Source: Lomentospora prolificans
Lineage: Eukaryota > Ascomycota > Sordariomycetes > Microascales > Microascaceae
Reading direction: 5' to 3'
Assembly: GCA_029532625.1 (NCBI GenBank)
Contig: JARFXM010000011.1
Coordinates: 3,919,501 to 3,983,500, forward strand
DNA length: 64,000 nucleotides
Part shown: positions 24,312 through 34,902 of the stretch, in pieces
Position numbering within the stretch: position 1 is the first letter of the stretch
Layout of the letters: every line of letters begins with the position of its first letter
Translations under genes and position numbers: made by a program
Notes under the pieces: model-generated
Databases searched by the model: none
Seen by the model: only the letters and a program-made list of their open reading frames with translations
What the model was told of the DNA's origin: nothing

Positions 24312-25552
24312 TGCAGAGCATCTCGCGGCTTGGACTCGAATACGAACATAGACTTCATTTCTCACTCAGCAGAACATTGGTTTTCGCAGCAGGGGTTGGC
24401 TGGTTTGGTTTTACGGCGTTGGCGGACATGGCCTGGAATAGGGCACCGGAAGCGGAAGGCGGTGGTATAAAGCAAAGTCAAACCCGATATTTTTCGATTG
24501 TGAATCAACAAAGATCAACTTGTAATCCATAATGGTCTTCGTCTTTTTCTCTTGTCTTACCTTTCTCCTTTTCCCCCTATCTCTATTTCGGCCGGCATCT
24601 TTTATCTGTGAAGTGCACAGTTATGCATCTTTTCCCACCCAGTATCCACGACAGGGCGAGAGACAAGACGATAGCCAGCCTTGCTTTTCTCCATTTTGGG
24701 TCTGTCCCACCCCGACCACGCGGTTTTCAGTCATTTCCAAAAATCTTTAGCCAGCCCCACCTTGTCTCGTCTTGTCCTCGTCGAGTTCCGCCCCTCGTGT
24801 TCCGAACCCCGAAGATGTCGGCTCCCACCCGAACTGGGGTCTTGGCGCCACCCTCTTCAGGACACTTATCTTCACACAACCTCCTTTGAGGATTTGAAAA
24901 CAACGGGGAGGGCAACGGCCGGGTGGAGGGCGGCCTCCGAAGGTGCATCGGACGCCGAGGGGTTGCATGGGGCGGGTGCAGGTATGGGGCACTAGTACAT
25001 ACCAGTGTGGTGCTTTTTGGAAGAGGGGAAGAACCGGTGTCCTTTTGAGACCCTTATCTACGATGGATCAAATGCGCGGCAATACCGGCACAGCGGACCA
25101 CTTCAGTCGATGGCGCACAAATTTGGGGGGGGGCGGAAGCCCCATAGGTTGGGCGGGCCAATGCAAGAAACAGTGCCAGATGCCAGCGTATAGTGGCTTC
25201 GCGTGGACGTCAACCCGCAATTGATCAATGTGATAACCCAACAATATCATGTAAACGTCTCTGTGCCAGCCGGCCCCGTCCATCAACTGATAACGTCTAG
25301 GTACTCTCCGTAGTCTCCACTGCACTTCCACTGCATTGGTTCTCACCACCGGCACCTTCCCTTCCATTTTTTTCTTTTCTCTTTTTATTCCTCTCGTGCT
25401 TCCTTGCCCTAGCGCTCAGTCGAGAGGAGAGCTCTTCCGTCTTCTTGTCTCGGAAGCACTCCGTCACTTCCCTCCTTCTTCACTCGCATCAAGGGATCTG
25501 ATATCAGTCGCTTTAAAACGCCATCGGGCAGCTTCCGTGCAGCGCTTATACA
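24312..25552. other. Intergenic, ADA3 3' flank and urease promoter
   Basis: Pyrimidine-rich blocks at 24530-24780 and 25360-25480 flank the region. It carries three GATA-type hexamers, described separately. No gene is seen; the 72-codon frame at 24532-24750 is a product of the pyrimidine tract. Confidence 0.6.
25054..25293. promoter_or_regulatory. Cluster of three HGATAA sites upstream of urease
   Basis: TTATCT at 25054-25059 (AGATAA on the other strand), TGATAA at 25231-25236 and TGATAA at 25288-25293 lie 260-500 bases before the urease start. Fungal nitrogen-catabolite GATA factors (AreA/NIT2) bind HGATAR, and urease is a plausible target. Binding itself is inferred. Confidence 0.45.
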
Positions 25553-28405
25553 ATGCATCTCGTCCCGAAGGAGGTTTGTCTTGGCACCCCACGTACCCAG
25601 AAAACTAGCCCCGCCGCAAATCGTCAACCCGAGGCTTCGCTTGAATCACGGATCTGACAAGCTTTTTTTATGTGTAGCTGGACAAGCTCCTCGTTTCGCA
25701 GCTTGGCCTGCTTGCCCAACGCCGCCTGGCTCGAGGTGTCAAGCTGAACCATTCTGAAGCGACGGTAGGTCAATTGAGACTCTCTCTCTAGAGCTCCAGA
25801 GCCGTTTATGGGGTCAATAGACGCACTAATACGGGCCGTGCCTGCACACTCCATAGGCTCTCATCGCCAGTAACATCCAGGAACTCATCCGCGATGGCAA
25901 CCACACTGTCTCCGATCTGATGAGCCTCGGCTCAACCATGTTGGGCCGCCGCCACGTTCTGCCCGCCGTATGCTCCAGCCTGCACAGGATTCAGGTCGAG
26001 GGAACCTTCCCTTCGGGAACCTACCTCGTCACGATTGATAACCCCATTAGCACCGACGACGGCAGCCTCGAACGAGCCCTATACGGAAGCTTCCTTCCCG
26101 TCCCCAGCCAGGACCTCTTCCCCTTGCCTGAGGCGAGCGCCTACGCTGCTGAAGAGGCACCCGGTGCGGTGGTTGCCGTAAAGGGAACCATCGCTTTCAA
26201 TGAGGGTAGGAAGCGCCTGAAGCTCAAGGTGACTAACAAAGGAGATAGGCCGATCCAGGTTGGATCGCACTATCACTTTATCGAGACGAACCCGCAGCTT
26301 ATTTTTGACCGTGCGAGGGCCTATGGTCACCGTCTTGATATCGCTGCCGGTACGTCGGTGCGATTCGAGCCGGGTGACACTAAGACTGTCACTCTGGTCG
26401 AGATTGCCGGAAACAAGGTCATCAGGGGCGGAAACAACCTCGCTAGCGGAAGTGTCGAGCTGTGGAGGGTCAATGATATCGTAGAGCGGCTAATGGCGAA
26501 GGGCTTCGGGCATGTGCCTGAGCCGCAGACTGCCGACTTGGGTATAATCCAGCCCCCCACCATGTCGAGGGACGTCTATGCTTCTACATATGGCCCGACG
26601 ACGGGTGACCTCGTGAGGTTAGGTCTCACTAATCTCTGGGTCAAGGTGGAGAATGACTTAACCGTGTACGGTGACGAGTGCAAGTTTGGTGGCGGCAAAA
26701 CCCTGCGTGAGGGTATGGGCCAGGCCACCGGACGAGCAGACGCCGACTCCCTTGATATGGTTATCACGAATGCATTGATCGTCGATTGGACTGGTATCTA
26801 CAAGGCCGATATTGGTGTCAAGAACGGCATGATTGTCGGTATTGGAAAGGCGGGTAACCCTGATGTCATGGATGGTGTTACTCCCGGCATGGTTGTCGGC
26901 AGCTGCACCGATGCGGTCGCTGGCGAAGGCAAGATTATTACGGCTGGTGGGCTCGACACTCACATTCACCTTATCTGCCCCCAGCAAGTTGATGAAGCGC
27001 TCGCTTCTGGTGTAACTACCATGCTTGGTGGTGGAACGGGTCCCAGGTAAGCAGCAAACCGCCTTCGGGCAACCACATTTTCGAAATAGCCTCGTCGTAT
27101 GCTAACCCTTTGAACTAGTGCTGGTTCTAATGCGACCACTTGCACTCCCGGAAAGAACTATATCAAGCAGCTTCTCCAGGCCTGCGATAAATTCCCCGTC
27201 AATATCGGAATCACTGGAAAGGGCTGCGACAGTGCGCCCGAAGCGCTGAGGGATCAAATCAACGCCGGTGCCTGCGGCTTGAAGATCCATGAAGACTGGG
27301 GCGCCACTCCCGCCGCCATTGACAACTGTCTTACCGTGTCCGACGAGCTCGATGTCCAGGTTCTTATCCATACTGATACCCTCAACGAGTCCGGTTTCGT
27401 CGAATCGACCATCGACGCCATCAACGGACGTACTATTCATACGTACCATACAGAAGGTGCTGGTGGCGGTCACGCACCCGACATCATTTCGGTTGTTGAG
27501 CATCCCAACGTTCTTCCCTCCTCCACGAACCCCACGCGTCCGTTTACCATCAACACGCTCGACGAGCATCTGGACATGTTGATGGTGTGCCACCATCTTT
27601 CCAAGGATATCCCCGAGGATATCGCCTTTGCGGAGTCTCGTATTCGTGCCGAGACCATTGCGGCCGAAGATGTTCTTCACGACCTGGGCGCGATTAGCAT
27701 GATGTCCAGTGACTCGCAAGCCATGGGCCGATGCGGCGAGGTGGTTTTGAGGACTTGGACGACGGCACACAAGAATAAGTTGCAGAGGGGAACACTGCCG
27801 GAAGACGAGGGAACGGGCGCGGATAACTTTAGAGTCAAGCGATACATCTCCAAGTACACCATCAACCCTGCCTTGGCGCAGGGCTTCAGCCACCTTATCG
27901 GCAGTGTTGAGGTGGGTAAGCTGGCAGATTTGGTTGTGTGGGACCCTGCCTGGTTCGGAACGAAGCCCGAGTCTGTGATCAAGGCCGGTATCATTTCCTG
28001 GGCGCAGATGGTAAGTGCTCCGAGTAAAAATACCATTTCTACCATTTCCATACCATAAAACAGTGACTAACACGAAGGAAACAGGGTGATGCCAACGCGT
28101 CCCTACCGACCGTCCAGCCGATCATTGGCCGTCCCATGTTTGGCGTGCATGTGCCGGAGTCCAAGGTGCTGTTCGTGAGCAACTCGTCCATTGAGAACGG
28201 ATCAATCGAGTCGTACGGCCTCAAGTCCCGCATCTCGGCCGTCAAGGGATGCCGAACGGTGAGCAAGCGTGACATGAAGTACAACGACACGATGCCCAAG
28301 ATGAGGGTCGACCCGGAGAGCTACACGGTGGAGGCGGACGGAAGAGTGTGCTCGGCAGATCCGTCGGAAACCTTGCCATTGACACAAGCTTATTACTTGT
28401 ACTAA
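25553..28405 (+). CDS. URE1: Urease (nickel-dependent, fused gamma-beta-alpha chain)
   Basis: Five exons, 25553-25573, 25678-25764, 25857-27046, 27119-28010 and 28085-28405, give 836 residues, the usual size of fungal urease. Exon 1 codes only seven residues (MHLVPKE). Gamma and beta domains come first, then the alpha domain from about residue 280. Active-site sequences are present: THIHL (nickel ligands), GLKIHEDWG with the lysine that becomes carbamylated, HTDTLNESGF, the AGGGHAPD loop, MVCHHLSKDIPEDIAF with the flap cysteine-histidine, and SSDSQAMGR with the aspartate ligand. It hydrolyses urea to ammonia and carbamate in the cytosol and needs separate nickel-insertion accessory proteins, which are not in this window. 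All splice junctions are canonical and in phase. GATA sites upstream fit nitrogen control. Confidence 0.97.
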
Positions 28406-28861
28406 ACGGAGCGGAGGACGTAATACATCTATCTTCTATATGTAATCATCAGCATGTCACAAGTCGACAATTATGGTAGCTTCATGTAGCGTTGAGCGAA
28501 ATGGGATTACTTTTTGACAAAAATGGTCTTTTGCTGAAATATCAATCATTACGATTGGCGACCGCCTTGCGCCTCGCGCAGGTGTCGACGAATGGAGGAA
28601 AGGGGACAGATTAGACAGGGTATTAATACTTGGCGCGTCCTCGGAGCTTGATCATCTATCATCTTTCAACAGACACATCTATCATCTTTCAACAGACACC
28701 ATCCATCCGACAGGAAAGCCCGAGCACTACTCCTCGAAGCCATCCGGAAACATCAATAAAGAGGAAGAAAAAAGGAAAAAAAAACCCCTACGACTCACTT
28801 CTACACAAAGAGCCAACACCCCACCTTCGACAGGCAAGGGAAGAAAAAAAAAATAGCAAAG
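28406..28861. other. Short intergenic region with duplicated leader
   Basis: Urease 3' flank and the leader of the next gene. It contains the 23-bp tandem duplication described separately and A-rich runs just before the start codon. Confidence 0.6.
28654..28699. repeat. Perfect 23-bp tandem duplication
   Basis: Bases 28654-28676 are repeated exactly at 28677-28699 (unit starts ATCTATCATCTTTC and ends CAGACAC). It sits about 160 bases before the start codon at 28862, probably within the 5' leader. Confidence 0.95.
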
Positions 28862-29341
28862 ATGGCCGGCCAAGCCGTCTCGGCACCAACAGCCATCCCG
28901 CTGGCCTACCGCGTCATCCTCACCATCGTCGACCCGCTCATCGCATTCGGCGGCGCCGTCCAAGCTCTCACGCAGCCAAGCGATTACCTCTCCATCATGA
29001 CGCGGTCGGGCGTGCCGTACGACCGGTCGACGCAGTTCCTGTACACGGAGCTGGCGGGGTCCTGGCTCATGTTTGCGTTCCTGGAGGCGGTGGTGCTCCG
29101 GGCCCTGCGGGACGACGTGCGGGCATGGCGAGTCGTCTGCCTGGCGGCGGTGCTCCAGGACGCGCTGTACGTGGTTAGCATGGCGGAGGCGGTTGGGGGG
29201 TGGGCGGCTTGGGGGGATTTGGGGGCGTGGACGGGCATGGATTGGGTTGTGCTGTTTACGACCTTTCCGGGGGTTTTGGCGAGGCTTGGGTTGGTTTTGG
29301 GGGTTGGGATTGGGGAGGGGAAGGGAGTGAAGAGGGAGTGA
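28862..29341 (+). CDS. Small four-helix integral membrane protein
   Basis: A single exon of 159 residues, ATG at 28862 after an A-rich leader (AAAGATGGCC). Four hydrophobic segments can be read at about residues 17-37, 64-82, 90-108 and 122-146. Between the first two lies a polar loop with QPSDYLSIMTRSGVPYD and a probable amphipathic TQFLYTELAGSW. The C-terminus is short and basic (GKGVKRE). The pattern resembles a fungal family of small membrane proteins of unknown function (DUF7704-like, from memory and not checked). No signal peptide separate from helix 1 is seen. It lies 456 bases downstream of urease on the same strand; no functional link is evident. Confidence 0.78.
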   Translation: MAGQAVSAPTAIPLAYRVILTIVDPLIAFGGAVQALTQPSDYLSIMTRSGVPYDRSTQFLYTELAGSWLMFAFLEAVVLRALRDDVRAWRVVCLAAVLQDALYVVSMAEAVGGWAAWGDLGAWTGMDWVVLFTTFPGVLARLGLVLGVGIGEGKGVKRE

Positions 29342-30176
29342 AGATGATTTGGGTGCTGGCAGGTTGACGATGAGCATGTTCAAAGGTGGAGAACGATGGG
29401 GACTTGAGGCTCTCGGCTCGGGCGCACTCCCACGCAACGCTAAATCGCGGGAGTGGTTTGCAATGTCAAGGGAAACGATGGCCCCCTGGCTCTTGTGGTT
29501 GATAATTATGACGCGAGGATGGTTGATTTGAGAGGTAGTCTCGGGAGTCTAGCGACTGTAAGAGTCTTCCAACTAGTAAAGGGTCTGTTCTTAGACGTGC
29601 TCGTAGTTCCGAGTCCCTTCCAGCATCTTTCTATAATCTCAGATTCAAAGTTGACCGATTATATGAAACCATCAACCATCCATCAATCTAAATCCGAGAG
29701 TCTGGAGCTCGCCTAGCTGGCTCGAAGTAGTTTCTCTGCTCTTCCCAAGATGCAACAACTCCAGTACTCGATCTCGACGTAGTAAATCCTCCCACTCTAA
29801 TGAGCGAGAACACATCTAGAGCCTATACTATACTCTGGCACAAATCTTGCCAAATAGTAGTTGATTCGTAAAACGCGGTGCCCGTATTAGAAGGTGAAGA
29901 GTAAAGGCTCAATGGAATCAAAATTGATGATATGCTCGCGTGGTTTCGATGGATGTTCCAAAATGGAATAGCCAGCCAGGCCACACAGTGCGCTCCAGTA
30001 CGCTCCAGGCCCGGTCAACACACGATTCCACAAGCACCAAAGATCTTGATCGATCCGCACCACCTCAAAATTCCCAAGCTCCCGAAACAGCGCCAGCTCA
30101 GCATTCTCCTCCCCCATCACGCCTCCCCCGGACAATGTCATAACACAGCCAACCCCCGCCCTTCCCAGCCGTCGTG
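29342..30176. other. Intergenic, about 0.8 kb
   Basis: No gene seen. Contains one GCCAGCCAG motif at 29971 and the promoter of the synthetase gene. Confidence 0.6.
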
Positions 30177-31763
30177 ATGGTTCGCTCGCGGTCCCTCCTC
30201 GCCCAATTGCGGCCATCGCCGCCCTCAATCCCCCAACTCCGTCCAACCGCCCACTCGATCCCTCTCCGCCGCCTACTCGCGACGACCACGCATCACCGTT
30301 CCGCCGCTGGCCCCCCAGACCACCCTGCCGGCTCGTCCTCCTCGTCCTCGTCCTCGTCCTCATCCTCGCCCTCCAAGACCGAACCGCCCGACCACCGCCG
30401 CCTCGGCGCCCAGCAAAAGCTCTTCACAACCTCCATCTACAGCCCCGGCTCCCCGCTCCTCCTCCCCCATGGCAAGCGCATTGCCAACCGCCTCATCGAC
30501 TTCCTCCGCAAGCAGTACGTTCGCTACGGCTTCGACGAAGTCGACACCCCGACCATCTACAAAAAGTCCCTCTGGGAGAAATCAGGCCACCTCGAAAACT
30601 ACGCCGACGACATGTTCTCCGTGACGAGCAACCCGCGCACCTCGTGCTGTGGCGGCCACGACGACGCCTCCGCATCCGCACCAGAAGAGGATGAGGGAGA
30701 CTACGGCCTGAAACCCATGAACTGCCCAGGCCACTGCCTCATCTTCGCCTCCGAGCCGCGCAGCTACGCCGACCTCCCCATCCGCTACGCCGACTTCAGC
30801 CCCCTCCACCGCAACGAGGTATCGGGCGCCCTCTCCGGCCTCACCCGCGTACGCCGCTTCCACCAGGACGACGGCCACATCTTCTGCAGACCCTCCCAAG
30901 TCGAGCGCGAGATCCGCCGCTCGCTGGGCTTCGTGCGCTTCGTCTACTCCGTGCTGCGGATCGGCGTCAGCTACAGGCTCGCCCTGTCCACCCGCCCCGC
31001 TGACCACTACATCGGCACGCTGGAGGACTGGGACCGCGCCGAGGCCGCCCTCACGAGGGCCCTCGACGCCTCCGGCCAGGCCTGGAGCGTCAACGAGGGC
31101 GACGGCGCCTTTTACGGCCCCAAGATCGACATCATCATCAAGGACTCTGACGGCAAGGAGCACCAGACCGCCACCATCCAGCTCGACTTTCAGCTGCCGA
31201 AGCGCTTCGGCCTCAAGTATGAGGCCCCCGCGCCGGAGCTGGAGGCCCGCGGCGAGGAGACGACCGATCCGGCACTGCTGGCCACCAACGGCCATGTCAC
31301 CCCCGTGCTGATTCACCGCGCCGTGCTCGGCTCCGTCGAGAGGCTGATGGCGCTCCTGATCGAGCGCTACGACGGCAACTGGCCCTTTTGGCTGAACCCG
31401 CGCCAGGTCGCCGTGCTCACCGTCAACGACGCCCCCGAGACCGTCGCTTGGGCTAGCGCCGTACGGAATATCCTCGAGGGCCACGACGGCGAGGACGGAC
31501 TCGAGACCGGCGTCGTGGGCGAGGGCATGAGGCAGCCTACCGGCCTCGCTGTCGACCTTGATCTAAGGCCCATTACGATGGGCAGGAAAAAGGTCCAGGC
31601 GGACGCCAAGGGCTACGGCCTCATTGTCGCCATTGGCGGCAAGGAAGCAGCTGATAGGACGGTGACTGTTTCCGGTCCTAGCTTGCCCGGTGGTGGAAGG
31701 GCCACCATGTCTCCTGAGGAGCTACTGGCTATGATGGAGAAGATGGTTGCCACGTTCCAGTAG
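30177..31763 (+). CDS. MST1: Mitochondrial threonyl-tRNA synthetase
   Basis: A single exon of 528 residues. It charges mitochondrial tRNA-Thr with threonine. The N-terminal 75 residues are Arg/Ser/Pro-rich without acidic residues, as in mitochondrial presequences, and contain a run of about twelve serines (30331-30372). The class II core then starts directly (QQKLFTTSIYSPGSPLLLPHG). Motif 2 is HRNEVSGALSGLTRVRRFHQ, the zinc-ligand loop is MNCPGHC, and motif 3 is HRAVLGSVERLMALLIERY. The C-terminal anticodon-binding domain covers roughly residues 408-525. The N-terminal TGS and editing domains of cytosolic ThrRS are absent, as known for fungal mitochondrial enzymes. An insertion (about residues 155-178, Ser/Ala/Asp/Glu-rich) sits between two core strands. 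The in-frame GTG just before was not used, as ATG 30177 starts the presequence. Confidence 0.95.
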   Translation: MVRSRSLLAQLRPSPPSIPQLRPTAHSIPLRRLLATTTHHRSAAGPPDHPAGSSSSSSSSSSSSPSKTEPPDHRRLGAQQKLFTTSIYSPGSPLLLPHGKRIANRLIDFLRKQYVRYGFDEVDTPTIYKKSLWEKSGHLENYADDMFSVTSNPRTSCCGGHDDASASAPEEDEGDYGLKPMNCPGHCLIFASEPRSYADLPIRYADFSPLHRNEVSGALSGLTRVRRFHQDDGHIFCRPSQVEREIRRSLGFVRFVYSVLRIGVSYRLALSTRPADHYIGTLEDWDRAEAALTRALDASGQAWSVNEGDGAFYGPKIDIIIKDSDGKEHQTATIQLDFQLPKRFGLKYEAPAPELEARGEETTDPALLATNGHVTPVLIHRAVLGSVERLMALLIERYDGNWPFWLNPRQVAVLTVNDAPETVAWASAVRNILEGHDGEDGLETGVVGEGMRQPTGLAVDLDLRPITMGRKKVQADAKGYGLIVAIGGKEAADRTVTVSGPSLPGGGRATMSPEELLAMMEKMVATFQ

Positions 31764-32320
31764 ATGGAGTCATTGGGTAGATCCACGAACGAGGAACCTT
31801 GCTACTCTTGCCACGATTTACGTTGGCATGTATTACTTCCTTGGTTTTATCACATGTACATTGTAAGAATATTGGAAGACTCCGGATTAATAGACCTCTC
31901 ACGAACAACGAGAAACACCTTGCAGTCCCCGTCTTTCTCCCATGCTAGAGTAGACCCTTGAAAAAGAAAAAAAGAATATCAAAAGATGGGATATCATGTT
32001 GAAACACCACCAAGCGCCGAGTAATTAGAGAAACCCGTAAAATGATCCCACCCAAAGCCACCTGTTTGGCTCCCCGTTTCCCGTCATTTTTTTCCCCCTC
32101 GTCGGTGTGTTACGCTTTTGTGAACAAAGGAAAACAAAGTCTTTGGTCTCTATAGGCCCGCCGGAGTTTAATAAGAATAGATGCCGCGTCGTCCCTCTTG
32201 CAAGAAGAGAAAAAAAGGGAGGAAAACGCTGCTGCGTTCTCTTTCTATGAACGCATCAATGCGTTTCACTCTGGCCTTCCAAGGCGAGAAGCGGGAGTGA
32301 CGGAAGACGCGGAAAGGACT
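31764..32320. other. Convergent 3' flanks, no gene
   Basis: Between the 3' ends of the synthetase (+) and the bHLH gene (-). A- and T-rich stretches (31960-31985, 32085-32100) fit 3' untranslated sequence. Confidence 0.6.
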
Positions 32321-32957
32321 TCACGCACGCTCCACTCCCTCCTCTTCCTCGTCATCCTCCTTTCGCTTCGTCAACTCTACGCCAAACTGCGTTTTGCTAC
32401 CGCACCGAGCGCATTAGTATTCAGGAATGCGTGCCCCATACGGGCAATGGATCAGGGGACTTACAATAGCTTGAGCCTCTCGGGGACCTCGCCGCCGCGG
32501 CTCTCAATCTCTTCCACCATGCGCTGGTTCTCGGCGAGCTGCTCACGCAAGAACTCGACGGTGCGTTGGAGGACCAAGCCCTCGGACCGGCCTTGGCCCT
32601 CGATTCCGGGAACCAGCTCTGTCAGTCGGTCGAAGCCTCCTCTGATTGCGTGCCTGCGTTTCTGTTCTACTCGACGGGAAGGCCAAAATCATGTTAGCTT
32701 CTGGGACCTAGGAGGGAAGAGAAAATCCTGGGGATCGGGAGAGCAAGGACCCGGCAGAAGGAAGGGGAGAAGGGGTGTGGGGGGAGGGGGGGGGGTTGAT
32801 GCGAATGGGGCAAAGGAGAAGAGTGGGAGCGTGCGAAGCAAGACTCACCAGACGCAATGTGGTTCTGTTTCTTCTCCTCGGTAGAGAGCCGAGACTTTTC
32901 CTCGGGGGTGCCCGTGGATTGGCGATCCTCAGACGAGGCTTTCTTGGTAGCTGCCAT
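32321..32957 (-). CDS. Small bHLH transcription factor, Ino4-like
   Basis: Exons 32957-32849, 32666-32465 and 32396-32321 give 128 residues. Exon 1 ends in HIAS and is joined in phase to EQKRRHAIRGGF, restoring the basic region with the H, E and R positions that read E-boxes (CANNTG). Helix 1 is FDRLTELVPGI, the loop GQGRSEGL, helix 2 VLQRTVEFLREQLAENQRMV. Size and basic region resemble yeast Ino4 and related short fungal bHLH proteins that act as dimers; specific orthology is inferred. The last intron is uncertain. Without it the protein stops at 32461 (KLL-stop). With the GTAAGT donor and ATACTAAT branch, the nearer acceptor (GGTAG) gives an acidic end with KRKEDDEEEEG; the GCAG acceptor ten bases on gives FWRRVDEAKGG. 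Intron 1 holds a strong G-run cluster. Confidence 0.85.
32764..32795 (+). repeat. G-run cluster with G-quadruplex pattern inside bHLH intron 1
   Basis: Four guanine runs of 4, 4, 6 and 10 bases (32764-67, 32772-75, 32779-84, 32786-95) with spacers of 1-4 bases. They lie on the strand opposite the transcript. Confidence 0.85.
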
Positions 32958-33990
32958 GGTTTTCTAACCGCGTTCACAAGAAAAGGCCAGGCAAGGTAGG
33001 GCGGATGTAAAGCTGTTGAAGCCTGTGGGTAGATGTGTGTGGAAAAGATGGAAAGAGAATCAGAAGTAGGCTGGCTCTCTCGAGGAGCGCACACGACGCG
33101 ATTAAAGCGGGCAAGCCCGAGCCGTAGCAGCTGCTGGTAATGTACCGAGTTAAAACTCGCAGTAATAAAATAAGATAAAGAAAGAGGACCCTAGGCCCTA
33201 GGTTAAGAAAGGGAAAAAAAGACGCCGAGCGAGGGTTAAGAAGAAACGGCCGACGCGAGCGCGAGAGGTACTGGACCCTCAAAAAGTCCAGCTTGTGATT
33301 GATGATGTTGCAAGGCAATTTACGCAGGAGGTGCAGGTGCAGCTGGTCCATCACAGGCACAGGCGCAGGCACGGGATGACACTGGCATGTGATTACTTCC
33401 CCCACAGGGCCTGGCTGGCAGTAACACTGCTTTAGCGGAGAATCGGTACGTCGCTGGCTGGCTGGCTTTCTAAGTAGTTGGCGTAACCCGAGAAAAGGCC
33501 AATTGGCTTCCCCGTCGCCAGCTGGGAAAATCAATGCCGGCTGGGCTCTTGAGGAGGTTTATGTTGCTTGGGTCTCTTGTCGTCATGACTAATCAATCCT
33601 CGGGTGGAAGAGGGGAAACTTCGGATGCCCACTGTCGGTGGACCCTCTACAGGGAGAGAGAGACCTCCAGCTGGCTGCCCCTTGCAGCCCGCGAAGGTGC
33701 TCCTACAGGGTGGGAAGTCGCGCTGGACGGCCGCCCTAAACCTGATTTCCAGGCTATGACGTGTATTGAGCCCCGGCCACTCTCAGCGCGGGGCGGGGCA
33801 GGGCGGGGTACCTTGGCCCAGCCTCTGTCAGCGCTGGTCGACAGCTCCAAAGACCTGACCTGACCGACCCCAAATCTTTTTTTTTCAACCTATTGAGGTT
33901 GGAGCTGTGATCCCGCAGATTCTGGAAGCTCCCAAACCCATCGTCCAGAATAACAGCCCTAGCCCCGCTCCGCCGAACTCCAGATCGGCC
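32958..33990. other. Divergent promoter region, about 1 kb
   Basis: Shared upstream region of the bHLH gene (-) and the Maf gene (+). It contains a GCTGGC triple repeat at 33453-33466. No separate gene is seen. The frame into the Maf start is open from 33907 but has no ATG before 33991. Confidence 0.6.
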
Positions 33991-34902
33991 ATGGCGGACT
34001 CCAAGGATGCGAAGGCCCCCACCAGTGGGCCTCCGAACCCGAACCCACCTCTCCGGACTAGGTTCAAGCCTCTCGACATCCCCATCCTAAAGCATCTCAG
34101 GTCAAAGCGCGTCATCTTGGCATCTGCCTCTCCTCGGAGGAAAGCTCTCCTAGCTCAGGTGAGCTCCTTCCCCATCGCACTTTCAATCCCAATTCCTCTC
34201 GGATATCCCCCAAACGTCCCTTCTCCAAGCCTAACCACGTAAAACCTCCGCCCTTCCCCTTAGATCGGCCTCGCCAACCCCGAAATCATCCCCTCCACCA
34301 AGCCCGAAGACATCGACAAGAAAACCCACAGCCCCGCCGAATACGTCTCCGCCACCGCGACCCAAAAGTGTCTCGACGTCTACCAGACTGTCGTGGAAGC
34401 CCAAAACGACGCCCCCGAGGCCTCCCGCCCTCCCGACCCGACCCTCGTCATCTCCGCCGACACCATCGTCGTCTCCCGCGATGGCCGCATCCTTGAGAAG
34501 CCCCGCGACCGCGCCGACCACGTGCGCATGCTCCGCCTCCTGCGTGATACCCGCGTTCACAGTGTCCTGACTAGCGTCTGCGTCGTTTCCCCCAGGGAGG
34601 ATGCCCTGTACCCCGGCTACGTGTTGGAGACCCATACCGAGGAGACTAAGGTGTATTTCGCTAGGGAGAGCGAGGGCTTGCCGGACGATGTGATTGAGGC
34701 GTACGTCTCGACGGGTGAGGGTATTGATAAGGCCGGCGGCTATGCGGTGCAGGGTATTGGCGGTATGTTGCTCGTCGAGCGAGTGGATGGCAGCGTCGAC
34801 AATGTCGTCGGCTTGCCTGTCAGGCAAACTCTTGCTCTTGCCGAGAAGGCCATCTTTAGGCAGGACGGCGAGGAGGGGGCTTCGCAGGATGAGGAAGATT
34901 AA
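33991..34902 (+). CDS. Maf/YhdE-type nucleoside triphosphate pyrophosphatase
   Basis: Two exons, 33991-34158 and 34264-34902, give 268 residues with a phase 0 junction. Signature parts of the Maf family are present in order: LASASPRRKALLAQ, EIIPSTKPEDID, SADTIVVSRDGRILEKPRD, STGEGIDKAGGYAVQGIGG and DNVVGLPV. Maf proteins hydrolyse non-standard or modified nucleoside triphosphates (UTP, dTTP, m5U and related, depending on subgroup) to monophosphate and pyrophosphate and so cleanse nucleotide pools. The N-terminal 25 residues are Pro/Asn-rich and look disordered; no targeting sequence is evident. The catalytic acidic residues of the SADT and GID-KAG motifs are intact, so the enzyme is probably active. 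It diverges from the bHLH gene across a 1 kb spacer. Confidence 0.93.

Noticed and set aside
24532..24750. 72-codon frame with hydrophobic N-terminus after ADA3
   Set aside because: Could pass as a secreted peptide, but it is translated from a CT-rich tract in the 3' flank and has mixed codon use.
27102..28073. 323-codon frame antisense to urease exon 4
   Set aside because: Runs across the true intron-exon boundaries of urease and has no independent signal.
30582..31484. 300-codon frame antisense to the threonyl-tRNA synthetase
   Set aside because: Val/Gly/Ala-rich shadow frame; the sense strand carries intact class II synthetase motifs.
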